Assembly (NCBI GenBank): GCA_026225435.1
Contig: JAMFST010000837.1
Span: forward strand, 1 to 12,919
Length of the DNA: 12,919 nucleotides
Direction of reading: 5' to 3'
Source: Labilithrix luteola
Lineage (GTDB): Bacteria > Myxococcota_A > Polyangia > Polyangiales > Polyangiaceae
The notes beneath the pieces were generated by a model. The model was not told where the DNA came from, made no database searches, and worked only from the letters and a program-made list of their open reading frames with translations. Position numbers and translations under genes: made by a program. Below are positions 1 to 9,315 of this stretch, piece by piece (within the stretch, counting starts at the first letter, position 1; each line of letters starts with the position of its first letter).

Positions 1-1
1 C

Positions 2-601
2 CTCACCCCGAGCAAGGCGGAGCTGAAGCACTTAGAGGAGCGCCTGGCCACGGTGAAGCGCCCCGGGGGCAAGTCCGACGACGAGGACACCACCGAGCTG
101 AAGGAGGCGATCCACGTCGCCACCACCGAGCTGGCCGACGTGCTCACCCCCGACAAGGAGGACGAGGACCGGCTCATCGCCATCGGCGCGACCTACAAGC
201 GCGACATGGCCGAGGCCCGCGAGGACGCCGAGGCCTACGACGGCGTCATCGAGGCGCACCACGAGTCGGCCGAGTGGTTCGAGCGCGCCCAGCTGTGCGC
301 CGAGATCGGCATCGTCATCGCCTCCATCGCGCTGCTCATGGCGAGCCGCGGCGTGTGGGCGGTCAGCCTCCTCATCGGCCTGTCCGGCGCCGGCATCATC
401 GCCTTCACCTTCATCCACACGCGCTCCTCGCTGGCCGCGGCTGAGGCCAAGGTCGAGGAGGCCGCGAAGAACACGGCGCAGCTCGAGGCCGACGACGGCG
501 ACGACGAGGACGGCGGCGCGACACCGGCGCCAGGCACGACAGCAACCTCGACCGCCAAGCCGGGTGAGCCCAAGCCGGCACACGAAGCGCACGAGCACTG
601 A
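2..601 (+). CDS. DUF4337-like two-helix membrane protein, C-terminal part
   Basis: The reading frame is open at the left edge, so the 5' end is missing; 199 residues are visible before the TGA at 599-601. A charged, helical, probably coiled-coil stretch leads into two closely spaced hydrophobic helices (about 293-343 and 356-415), then a short Ala/Glu-rich helix and an acidic, Pro/Thr-rich tail ending in His/Glu residues. The pattern of a helix with an HHESAEWFERAQ-like segment running into IGIVIASIALL and a second helix resembles the C-terminal half of DUF4337 proteins, which have no established function. A GTG at 53 could act as a start, but the frame continues upstream in the same charged style, so I treat the gene as partial. 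It lies 98 nt before sucA on the same strand; nothing suggests a shared role. Confidence 0.7.
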   Translation, partial: LTPSKAELKHLEERLATVKRPGGKSDDEDTTELKEAIHVATTELADVLTPDKEDEDRLIAIGATYKRDMAEAREDAEAYDGVIEAHHESAEWFERAQLCAEIGIVIASIALLMASRGVWAVSLLIGLSGAGIIAFTFIHTRSSLAAAEAKVEEAAKNTAQLEADDGDDEDGGATPAPGTTATSTAKPGEPKPAHEAHEH

Positions 602-629
602 CACCGTCTCGAACTGCGATGATTACGCG

Positions 630-656
630 CCGCGCCGTTCGGATCGGCCGGCGCGG
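630..656. terminator. GC-rich stem-loop between the DUF4337-like gene and sucA
   Basis: CCGCGCCG (630-637) and CGGCGCGG (649-656) are perfect 8-bp inverted copies around an 11-nt loop, starting 28 nt after the upstream stop codon. It could end transcription of the upstream gene. No T-run follows, so an intrinsic terminator is not proven, and GC-rich DNA makes chance stems of this size fairly common. A second small hairpin (CCCGT/ACGGG, 667-679) lies just before the sucA ribosome-binding region. Confidence 0.3.
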
Positions 657-699
657 TCTGGTCAAACCCGTCGAACGGGACTAGATCAGGGCGCAAAAT

Positions 700-3493
<2,794 letters not shown>

Positions 3494-3495
<2 letters not shown>

Positions 3496-3621
3496 GAGGG
3501 CGCTCGTAAACCGCCGAGATGGCCGCAAGTCGTCGGTCGGGGGTCGTCACCGTACATTAGTACGGCTCCTCCGCCCCTCCCTAGCCTTGCAGCCATCTCG
3601 GCGGTTTCCGAACACCCTCTC
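3494..3621. repeat. 128-bp imperfect palindrome spanning the sucA stop codon
   Basis: The sequence is an inverted repeat around a single centre at 3557.5. The outer arms pair 3494-3506 with 3609-3621 (GAGAGGG against CCCTCTC, with two mismatches further in). After one mismatch there is a perfect 16-bp arm, AAACCGCCGAGATGGC (3508-3523) with its complement at 3592-3607, then GCAAG/CTTGC. The middle 20 nt of each side pair poorly. The core is a perfect CCGTAC-ATTA-GTACGG hairpin (3550-3565) on the same centre. The A-run and T-run beside the 16-bp arms are only 3 nt long, so a classical intrinsic terminator is unlikely. Candidates are a two-way transcription end, an mRNA 3' protective structure, or a dispersed palindromic intergenic element. 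Confidence 0.8.
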
Positions 3622-3702
3622 GGCAACCCTCCTCGTACGTGACGATTTGGTGACCCCGCCGCTGACCTGAGGGCCCGATCTGGCGTATGACGCTGGATCA
3701 CC

Positions 3703-5268
3703 GTGGGTGGGAACGATGAAGCGGCGGCGATCGTCGCGCGATTGAGCGGCAAGTGGGCGGTGCCGATCCTGGCCGCCCTGCTCGTCGTCGTGTCGGCGCT
3801 GGTGAACCGCTGCGCGCCGCACCACCGGCACCGGCTGCGGCGCGCGGTGATCGTCTTCGCCGCCTTCGTCGTCACCCTCGTCATCCACGAGGTGCTCGAG
3901 GTCAGCCACGCCTTCGTCTGGTCGGCGCGCCTCAAGCTGTGGAGCGATCTCTTCGAGAGCTTCACCATCGTCCACCTGGCGACGCTCGCCGTCTTCGACG
4001 CGCTCCTCCCGGCGCTGTCCGTCGCCACGGTGGCGCTCACCAGCGATCTGGTCGTCGCCGCCGGCTACATCGTGAGCATCGTCGTCGTCCTGCGCGGTGC
4101 CGGGCTGGACCTCTCCAGCGTGGTCACCACCAGCGCGGTGGTCAGCGGTGTCCTCGCGCTCTCCCTGCAGACCACGCTCGGCAACGTGATCGGCGGCGTC
4201 GCCTTGCAGCTCGACGGCTCGATCCACGTGAACGACTGGATCCAGCTGGAGAACGGCAAGCAAGGCAAGGTGAAGGAGATCCGCTGGCGCCACACGGTGG
4301 TGGAGACGCGTGACTGGGACACGCTCATCGTCCCCAACGCCGCGCTCCTGGCGCAGAACATCACCATCCTCGGCAAGCGCGACGGACGCAGCGGGCCGCA
4401 CCGGATGTGGGTCTACTTCAACGTCGACTTCCGCTTCGCGCCGTCGCGCGTGGTCGACGTGGTCCGCGAGGCGCTCCTCGCCGCCCCCATCGAGCGGGTG
4501 GCCGACGACCCGAAGCCGAGCGTCATCTGTTACGACCTCGCGCGCGACGGCAAGGACAGCTTCGCCTACTACGCCGTGCGCTACTGGCTGACGGATCTGG
4601 CCGTCGACGACCCCACCAGCTCGGTCGTGCGCGCGCGCATCTACGCCGCCCTCACCCGCGCGGGCATCCCGCTGGCGCACCCGACGACGTCGCAGGTGGT
4701 GCAGCTGCACGATCCCGAGGCGGACCGGCAGCGGATCGACCGCCACCGCGACGAGCGAGCGGCGGCCATCGGCTCGGTGAAGCTGTTCGAGATGCTCACC
4801 GAGCAGGAGCGGCAGGAGCTCTCCGAGCACCTGCATCGCGCGCCGTACACCCAGGGGGAGACCATCACGCGGCAAGGCGCGGTGGCCCACTGGCTCTACC
4901 TGCTCCTGTCCGGCACGGCCGACGTGAAGCTGATGGTCGACGGCGAGAGCAAGGTCATCGCGCACCTCCAGGCGCCCGGCTTCTTCGGCGAGATGGGGAT
5001 GATGACCGGCGAGCCGCGCAGCTCCAGCGTGGTCGCGACGAGCGACGTCGAGTGCTACCGGCTCGACAAGGAGGGCTTCCGCAGCATCCTCACCAAGCGG
5101 CCGCAGATCGCCGACGAGGTGAGCGGCCTGCTCGCCCACCGCAACGTCGAGCTGCTGGCCGCGCGCGAGGGGCTCTCGGAGGAGTCGAAGGCCTCGCAGC
5201 GCCACAGCATGCAGGCGCAGATCGGGGGGCGCATTCGCGACTTCTTCGGGCTAGGAGACGCGTCGTGA
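3703..5268 (+). CDS. MscS-family channel with C-terminal cyclic-nucleotide-binding domain
   Basis: A 521-residue inner-membrane protein, probably an ion channel of the bacterial cyclic-nucleotide-gated MscS-related (bCNG) type. Hydrophobic helices lie at about residues 18-35, 47-65, 84-108 and 113-131. The pore-lining MscS helix follows (TTSAVVSGVLALSLQTTLGN, 142-161), then the beta domain (GGVALQLDGSIHVNDWIQL to VVETRDWDTLIVPNA, about 164-213) and an alpha/beta region to about 340. A cyclic-nucleotide-binding domain covers about 361-480, with a phosphate-binding cassette FFGEMGMMTGEPRSSS in which E430 and R439 keep the usual ligand-contacting positions. Known members respond poorly to tension and may open on cyclic nucleotide; that role here is inferred. 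The GTG at 3703 is the first start after an in-frame stop at 3688-3690; no strong ribosome-binding site precedes it, so a downstream TTG (about 3742) is possible. The next gene starts inside its stop codon. Confidence 0.9.
   Translation: MGGNDEAAAIVARLSGKWAVPILAALLVVVSALVNRCAPHHRHRLRRAVIVFAAFVVTLVIHEVLEVSHAFVWSARLKLWSDLFESFTIVHLATLAVFDALLPALSVATVALTSDLVVAAGYIVSIVVVLRGAGLDLSSVVTTSAVVSGVLALSLQTTLGNVIGGVALQLDGSIHVNDWIQLENGKQGKVKEIRWRHTVVETRDWDTLIVPNAALLAQNITILGKRDGRSGPHRMWVYFNVDFRFAPSRVVDVVREALLAAPIERVADDPKPSVICYDLARDGKDSFAYYAVRYWLTDLAVDDPTSSVVRARIYAALTRAGIPLAHPTTSQVVQLHDPEADRQRIDRHRDERAAAIGSVKLFEMLTEQERQELSEHLHRAPYTQGETITRQGAVAHWLYLLLSGTADVKLMVDGESKVIAHLQAPGFFGEMGMMTGEPRSSSVVATSDVECYRLDKEGFRSILTKRPQIADEVSGLLAHRNVELLAAREGLSEESKASQRHSMQAQIGGRIRDFFGLGDAS
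5253..5257 (+). promoter_or_regulatory. Ribosome-binding site AGGAG inside the end of the channel gene
   Basis: AGGAG lies 7 nt before the GTG at 5265, an ideal spacing. It fixes the start of the following gene and shows that the GTGA overlap (GTG 5265-5267 with TGA 5266-5268) is used, which implies translational coupling between the two genes. Confidence 0.75.
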
Positions 5269-5987
5269 TCGGCATCGAGCTCCCCGTCACCAGCGGTGTC
5301 GAAGCGGCGCGCCTCGTCGGAGCGCTCGGGCGGCACCGCTACGTCGCCGGGCGCGCGCCCCTGGTGCACGCGCTGGTGTACCGCAGCGTCGGCGAGGCCA
5401 ACGGCGAACGCCTGACCGAAGGGCGCGCCTGGGCGGAGCGCTCGCTCTCCGGGGTGACCGCCGGGGTGATGTCGCTGGCCTCGCGTGACGAGCGCTTGTG
5501 GCGCAAGGCGAGCGAGGACGAGGTCGGCGCGCTCCTCGAGGTCTACTGGTCGGCCACGCCGGCCGGGATCGCGGCGCGCGAGCAGCTGGCGGCGTCGCTG
5601 GCGGAGATCGAGGCGACGGTGGACCTCACGCCGTTCGACGAGGACGTCGACGAAGGGGCCATCTTCCCCATCCTCATCGACGTCGGCTGGGAGCTGCACC
5701 CGCTGGGCGCGCTCGAGGAGGAGCGGCACAAGGGGGCCATCGACAGCTTCGGCGACCCGTTCACCTTCCTCGTGGCGCGCTTCGAGGAGATGGCGAGCGC
5801 CGATGGCGGCGAGCCGCCGGCGTACCTCCAGGAGCTGACCGCGCTCGGTCCGGCGGAGCTGCTGCGCGGCGTCGACGACGACGGGCAGCTGGTGGCGACG
5901 CTCACGCTGTGGACGCAGGGGCCGGAGCCGTACCTCGACTACGTCCTGCGCGGCGCGCTCAAGTCCGCGAAGCTGACCGCGTCCTGA
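5265..5987 (+). CDS. Unknown 240-residue soluble protein coupled to the channel gene
   Basis: I do not recognise a family. The start is GTG at 5265, supported by AGGAG at 5253-5257 and by the 4-nt overlap with the channel stop codon. The product has no signal peptide or membrane helix, is rich in Ala, Glu and Asp, and looks like a compact alpha/beta cytoplasmic protein. Visible landmarks are an acidic turn, TPFDEDVDEGAIFPILIDVG, and an aromatic stretch, FGDPFTFLVARFEEM. The tight overlap argues for fixed-ratio co-expression with the MscS/cyclic-nucleotide channel, so a regulatory or accessory role is possible, but nothing in the sequence proves this. Codon use matches its neighbours, so recent transfer is not suggested. 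The 57 nt that follow hold the promoter region of the next unit. Confidence 0.75.
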   Translation: MIGIELPVTSGVEAARLVGALGRHRYVAGRAPLVHALVYRSVGEANGERLTEGRAWAERSLSGVTAGVMSLASRDERLWRKASEDEVGALLEVYWSATPAGIAAREQLAASLAEIEATVDLTPFDEDVDEGAIFPILIDVGWELHPLGALEEERHKGAIDSFGDPFTFLVARFEEMASADGGEPPAYLQELTALGPAELLRGVDDDGQLVATLTLWTQGPEPYLDYVLRGALKSAKLTAS

Positions 5988-6006
5988 GGTTCCACACGGT
6001 GGGGCC

Positions 6007-6034
6007 TTGACTCCCTGCGGACCTGAACTAGACA
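6007..6034 (+). promoter_or_regulatory. Candidate promoter of the hydrolase-tetR unit
   Basis: TTGACT (6007-6012) is a near-consensus -35 box. With a 16-nt spacer, TAGACA (6029-6034) is a weak -10 box that lies inside the left arm of the 17-bp palindrome. Transcription would then begin within a few nucleotides of the ATG at 6045, giving a leaderless or nearly leaderless message, in line with the absence of a ribosome-binding site before that ATG. Confidence 0.45.
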
Positions 6035-6043
6035 GTGTCTAGT
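6027..6043. promoter_or_regulatory. Perfect 17-bp palindrome, likely TetR-family operator
   Basis: ACTAGACAGTGTCTAGT is a perfect inverted repeat with 8-bp arms and one central base. It overlaps the putative -10 box and ends 1 nt before the ATG of the lipoprotein hydrolase, whose downstream neighbour is a TetR regulator. Size, symmetry and position match operators bound by TetR dimers, so autoregulated repression of the two-gene unit is the natural reading. The AT content is also higher than in the surrounding DNA. Binding is inferred from context. Confidence 0.75.
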
Positions 6044-6044
6044 C

Positions 6045-7010
6045 ATGACCAACCTGCGTCACCCTCTCGCGCTTCTTCCGCTCGTCGCGCTCGTCGTCAT
6101 CGCGCTCACCGCGCTGGGAGGCTGCAATCCGCGCGAGTACGCCATCGACAAGGCGGTGGCCTCGCAGGTCGACTTCGTGCCCGATCCCGACCACCTCGGC
6201 GGCTGGGAGCTGCAGAAGATCACCGACCGGGTGTACACCTTCCGCTGGACCTGGGACCGGAGCCTGGTGGTGCTCACCGACGAGGGGTTCGTGGTGACCG
6301 ATCCCTACACGCCGGAGGCGGCCACCTTGCTCAAGGCGGCGCTGGGCAAGCTGGCCCCCGGCAAGCCGGTCCACACCATGTTCTACAGCCACTACCACCT
6401 CGATCACGTGCTCGGCGGCGCCGTCCTCGCGCCCCAGCACGTCGTGGCCCACGCCGGCTGCGAGCGTTACTGGGCCGACCTCGGCGACGACAAGCGCATC
6501 GCCCAGATCCTCCGGCCCACCGAGACGATCACCGGAGACCGCGTGTTCCACATCGGCGGGGTGGAGATCGATCTGCTCGACCTCGGCAAGACGCACACCG
6601 ACACGCTGTACGCGTTCTATCTGCCGGGCGAGAAGGTGCTGCACACCGCCGACCTGGGGCTCGTGCGCACGGTGTTCCCCATCGGCGGGCCAGACATGTA
6701 CACGCCGGGCGTGCTCCGGCAGATGGACCGGCTGGCGAAGCTCGACTTCGACGCCTGGGTGCCGAGCCACTTCGGCTACGGCCACAAGGCGGACTTCCTG
6801 GAGGCGCTGGAGTTCGCCCGCACCGTGCGCCGCCTCTCGATCGAGTCGATGGAGAAGTACGGCGTGCCGTCCACCGGCGCGGGCTACGTCGACGCCTACC
6901 GCTACGTCTACGATCCGCTCAAGGCGCGCTACGGCGGGTACCACGGGTTCGACGAGGAGGCGCTGTTCGTGGTCGCGCGGTCGATCTCCGGAGCGCTTCT
7001 CGGCTACTGA
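6045..7010 (+). CDS. Metallo-beta-lactamase-fold hydrolase, lipoprotein
   Basis: A 321-residue protein with a lipoprotein signal peptide: a basic residue early on, a Leu/Val/Ala-rich core and the lipobox LGGC, with Cys27 as the lipid site. The mature protein should be tethered to a membrane on the extracytoplasmic side. The metallo-beta-lactamase fold is shown by HYHLDH (H116, H118, D120, H121), H184 in a THTD motif, D203 in TADLG and H242 in PSHFGYGH, a full dinuclear metal set. The substrate is unknown; relatives include broad-specificity and quinoprotein-relay-type hydrolases, and nothing here indicates true beta-lactamase activity. The ATG at 6045 gives an intact signal peptide but has no ribosome-binding site, so translation may be leaderless. 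The tetR gene follows after 9 nt, and the pair is probably controlled by the palindrome just upstream. Confidence 0.9.
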   Translation: MTNLRHPLALLPLVALVVIALTALGGCNPREYAIDKAVASQVDFVPDPDHLGGWELQKITDRVYTFRWTWDRSLVVLTDEGFVVTDPYTPEAATLLKAALGKLAPGKPVHTMFYSHYHLDHVLGGAVLAPQHVVAHAGCERYWADLGDDKRIAQILRPTETITGDRVFHIGGVEIDLLDLGKTHTDTLYAFYLPGEKVLHTADLGLVRTVFPIGGPDMYTPGVLRQMDRLAKLDFDAWVPSHFGYGHKADFLEALEFARTVRRLSIESMEKYGVPSTGAGYVDAYRYVYDPLKARYGGYHGFDEEALFVVARSISGALLGY

Positions 7011-7019
7011 AGGGGAGGC

Positions 7020-7682
7020 ATGCAGGGACGTGGAAAGGGACGCGCACGCGGGACGCTCGACGCGGGCGGTGATCCGCGGCGGCTGCTGCTCGACGCGAGC
7101 CTGGCCTTGATCGCCGAAGGGGGCGTGGGATCGCTCAGCCTGCGCGAGGTGGCCCGGCGCGCGGGGGTCACCCACGGGGCGCCGTACCACCACTTCACCG
7201 ACCGCGGCGCCATCCTCGCGGCCATCGCCCAGGAGGGTTTCGGCCTGCTCGAGGCGACCATGCGCGCGGCCATCGCCGCCGCGTCGCACGACGAGATCGC
7301 GCGCTTCGAGGCGTGTGGCCGCGGCTACGTCGCCTTCGCCGCCGAGCACACCGCGCACTTTCGCGTGATGTTCCGCCCCGAGCTCACCGACGCCGCGTCG
7401 CATCCGGAGGTCGACCGCGCGGCGAGCGGCGCCTTCCACGTCCTGGTCGAGCGCGTGGCCGCCTGCCAGGCTGCCGGCATCGCCCGCGACCTCGACCCGC
7501 TGCCGCTGGTGCTCACCGGCTGGTCGACGGCGCACGGGCTCGCCGCGCTGTGCATCGACGGCCCGCTCCGCGGCTCGGCGTCAGCGGCCGCGTCCCTCTT
7601 CGACACGGACCCCGCGCGCCTCGCCGCCCAGGTCGGAGCGACCATGGGCGCGCTGCTGCGTTTGACGCGGTCCGCTCAGTAG
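7020..7682 (+). CDS. TetR-family transcriptional regulator (WHG-type C-terminal domain)
   Basis: A 220-residue DNA-binding repressor. The N-terminal helix-turn-helix occupies about residues 22-69, with SLREVARRAGV, THGAPYHHF and the usual terminal helix. The ligand/dimer domain carries YVAFAAEHTAHFRVMF and WSTAHGLAAL (168-177), typical of the TetR C-terminal 'WHG' type. The gene follows the hydrolase after 9 nt and probably shares its transcript, and the operator candidate at 6027-6043 suggests autoregulation. The purine-rich AGGGGAGG at 7011-7018 lies very close to the ATG at 7020; its first half gives more usable spacing, and no other in-frame start exists before the upstream stop. The 3' end overlaps the convergent minus-strand gene by 7 nt. 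The inducer is unknown, possibly a substrate of the hydrolase. Confidence 0.9.
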   Translation: MQGRGKGRARGTLDAGGDPRRLLLDASLALIAEGGVGSLSLREVARRAGVTHGAPYHHFTDRGAILAAIAQEGFGLLEATMRAAIAAASHDEIARFEACGRGYVAFAAEHTAHFRVMFRPELTDAASHPEVDRAASGAFHVLVERVAACQAAGIARDLDPLPLVLTGWSTAHGLAALCIDGPLRGSASAAASLFDTDPARLAAQVGATMGALLRLTRSAQ

Positions 7683-9196
7683 CCGCCCAGGGGATCGACG
7701 CGGACCACGAAGACGTTCACGTCCGCGTTCGGGTCGCGGTCACCGGAGATGGCGAGGAGATCGCGCACGCCGTTGGTCGGGTCGAGATCGAGCATCAGCA
7801 GCTCCCGGATCTCCTCCTCGGGGACGGTGCGGGCGAGCTCCGCCGAGCAGAGGATGTACAGGTCGCCGACGTCGACCTGCTCGGTCTTCTTCTCGACCTC
7901 GCGGGCGCTCCCCTCGCCGGTGATCTTGGTCAGCGTGCCGCCGCGGAGGCGGAACCCCTGCCCGTCTCCGATGCGCGACAGCTCCACGGAGGTGCCGCCG
8001 CCCGGGAAGAACGCCGCGACCGTGGGGGTCGACTCGGCCCCCTTGGACGCGAGCACGCTGCGCCAGCCGCTCGAGCCTTTGGCCTCACGCAGCGCCTTGA
8101 TGGCCGCCGAGCCCTGCGCGCCGTTGCGGTTGGCCGCCATGACGAAGAGGTGCTCCTCGAGCAACGTCGCGTGCGCGTCGCCGCTGTCCTTGGCCGACTC
8201 CGGCTGCCAGCGCGCCGCCGCGGTGGTGAACGAGAAGGCCGGCGCCGCGAGCGGCACGTCCGCCGCCGCCGGGATCGCCGTGTCCTGGATCTCGTGGTGC
8301 GACGAGAGCGCCGGGCGGACGCTCTCCACCTTCTTGAGCTCGACGGGCGAGGCCTTGGCCGCCGCCGCCGCCGCTTCGACCTTGGCGGTCGACGTGGTCG
8401 GAGCCGCCTTGGCCGCGGCTGCCGGTGCGGGCTCCGCCTTCGCGGCGGGCTTCGCCTCGACCTTCGGTTCGGGCTTGGGCTCCGCCTTCGGGGCCGGCGC
8501 CGGCTCCGCCTTCGCCACCGGCTTGGCTTCGACGGCCGGCTTCGGCTGCGGCGTCGGCTCGGCCTTCTTGACCGGCTCCACCTTGGCAGCGGCAGGCGTG
8601 GGTGCCGGCTTCGCTTCCGCGGGCTTGGGCGCGGGCTTCGGCTCCGCCTTCGCTTCGACGGCGGGCGCCGCCTTCGGCTCGGGCTTGGGCTCCGGCTTCG
8701 CCTCGATGACCGGCTTCGCTTCCACCTTTGGCTCGGGCTTCGGCTCGGGCTTGGGTTCGGCCTTCGCCTCCACCTTGGGCTCGGGCTTGGGCTCCGGCTT
8801 CGGTTCGGCCTTCGGCTCCGCCGCCTTGGCTTCGACCTTCGGCCCCGCCTTCGGTTCGACCTTCGCCGCCGGCTTCGCTTCGACCTTGGCCGGCTCGCTC
8901 TTCGCGCTCTTGCCGCCCTTGTCGCTCTTGTTACCGTCCGAGCTCTTGGCCTTGGCCGTATCGGCGCCCGCGCTCTTCTTGTTGCCGGCGTTGCTGGTCT
9001 TGCCCGTCGTGGCCTGGGCCGCGGAGCTGCTGGCAGGCAACGCCTTCGCCCCGGCGGCCGCTCCGCCCTTGGGGAGCGTCTTGGCGTCCGTCTTGGCCTC
9101 GGGGAGCTTCTTCCCCCGGCGCGCGAAGACCACCCACACAGCAAGCAGGGCGAAAACAACACCTACGACGATCATCAGCGTGCGCGCGTCGGCCAT
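7676..9196 (-). CDS. Membrane-anchored protein with KPEA-rich linker and degenerate PP2C-like domain
   Basis: A 506-residue protein with one N-terminal helix (about residues 7-25), followed by RRGKK, so the remainder is probably cytoplasmic (positive-inside rule). Residues 30-100 are Ala/Lys/Ser/Gly-rich, 100-280 are Lys-Pro-Glu-Ala repeats, and about 329-501 form a compact domain. That domain follows the PP2C (PPM) phosphatase order: [11 protein letters not shown] (349-359) where PP2C has a DGMGG motif, [18 protein letters not shown] (409-426) for the GDSRxYxLRxGxLxxLT block, [11 protein letters not shown] (444-454) for GDxxLLCSDGL, and DVNVFVVRV (492-500) for the DNxTxxVV end. Several metal-binding Asp positions are replaced, so phosphatase activity is doubtful. 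The ATG at 9196 is preferred to a TTG at 9235 because it places the membrane helix at the N-terminus. The gene is divergent from the PrsW gene and tail-to-tail with tetR. Confidence 0.75.
   Translation of the reverse strand: MADARTLMIVVGVVFALLAVWVVFARRGKKLPEAKTDAKTLPKGGAAAGAKALPASSSAAQATTGKTSNAGNKKSAGADTAKAKSSDGNKSDKGGKSAKSEPAKVEAKPAAKVEPKAGPKVEAKAAEPKAEPKPEPKPEPKVEAKAEPKPEPKPEPKVEAKPVIEAKPEPKPEPKAAPAVEAKAEPKPAPKPAEAKPAPTPAAAKVEPVKKAEPTPQPKPAVEAKPVAKAEPAPAPKAEPKPEPKVEAKPAAKAEPAPAAAAKAAPTTSTAKVEAAAAAAKASPVELKKVESVRPALSSHHEIQDTAIPAAADVPLAAPAFSFTTAAARWQPESAKDSGDAHATLLEEHLFVMAANRNGAQGSAAIKALREAKGSSGWRSVLASKGAESTPTVAAFFPGGGTSVELSRIGDGQGFRLRGGTLTKITGEGSAREVEKKTEQVDVGDLYILCSAELARTVPEEEIRELLMLDLDPTNGVRDLLAISGDRDPNADVNVFVVRVDPLGGY
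8357..8899 (-). repeat. Lys-Pro-Glu-Ala repeat coding region
   Basis: About 540 bp encode near-repeats built from [15 protein letters not shown] and EAKPAPK units (residues about 100-280 of the pseudophosphatase-like protein). The low-complexity DNA also gives long meaningless open frames on the other strand. Such TonB-like Pro-Lys/Pro-Glu rods are rigid, extended spacers in other envelope proteins. The region is prone to length change by recombination or slippage. Confidence 0.85.
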
Positions 9197-9315
9197 GGAC
9201 TCGCGATGGTAAACGACCCGATCGACCCGGGACAATGGATTGCGCGCGGCGCCCGAGCGGAGGGGCGTGTACGTGCTCGGCGGTGGATGCCCCCCTCATG
9301 CTTTACTGCCGGGCC

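Noticed and set aside
3508..3607. Classical intrinsic terminator after sucA
   Set aside because: The 16-bp arms are separated by 68 nt and followed by only three T residues, so I report a palindrome instead.
3547..5205. A 552-codon minus-strand open frame
   Set aside because: It is antisense to the MscS/cyclic-nucleotide channel gene and has the same shadow composition.
5991..6006. Small hairpin CCAC-ACG-GTGG after the 5265-5987 gene
   Set aside because: A four-pair stem without a T-run is not above chance in this DNA.
6039..7535. A 498-codon minus-strand open frame over the hydrolase and tetR genes
   Set aside because: Both plus-strand genes have complete family motifs; this frame has none.
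9197..9235. TTG start at 9235 and a TTGTCC/TTTACC promoter for the pseudophosphatase gene
   Set aside because: The TTG start would put 13 extra polar residues before the membrane helix. The promoter boxes match only about half of consensus and overlap that extension, so neither is reported.
8728..9315. In-frame upstream extension of the PrsW gene
   Set aside because: It would run antisense through the neighbouring gene and would bury the signal helix that begins at the ATG at 9316.
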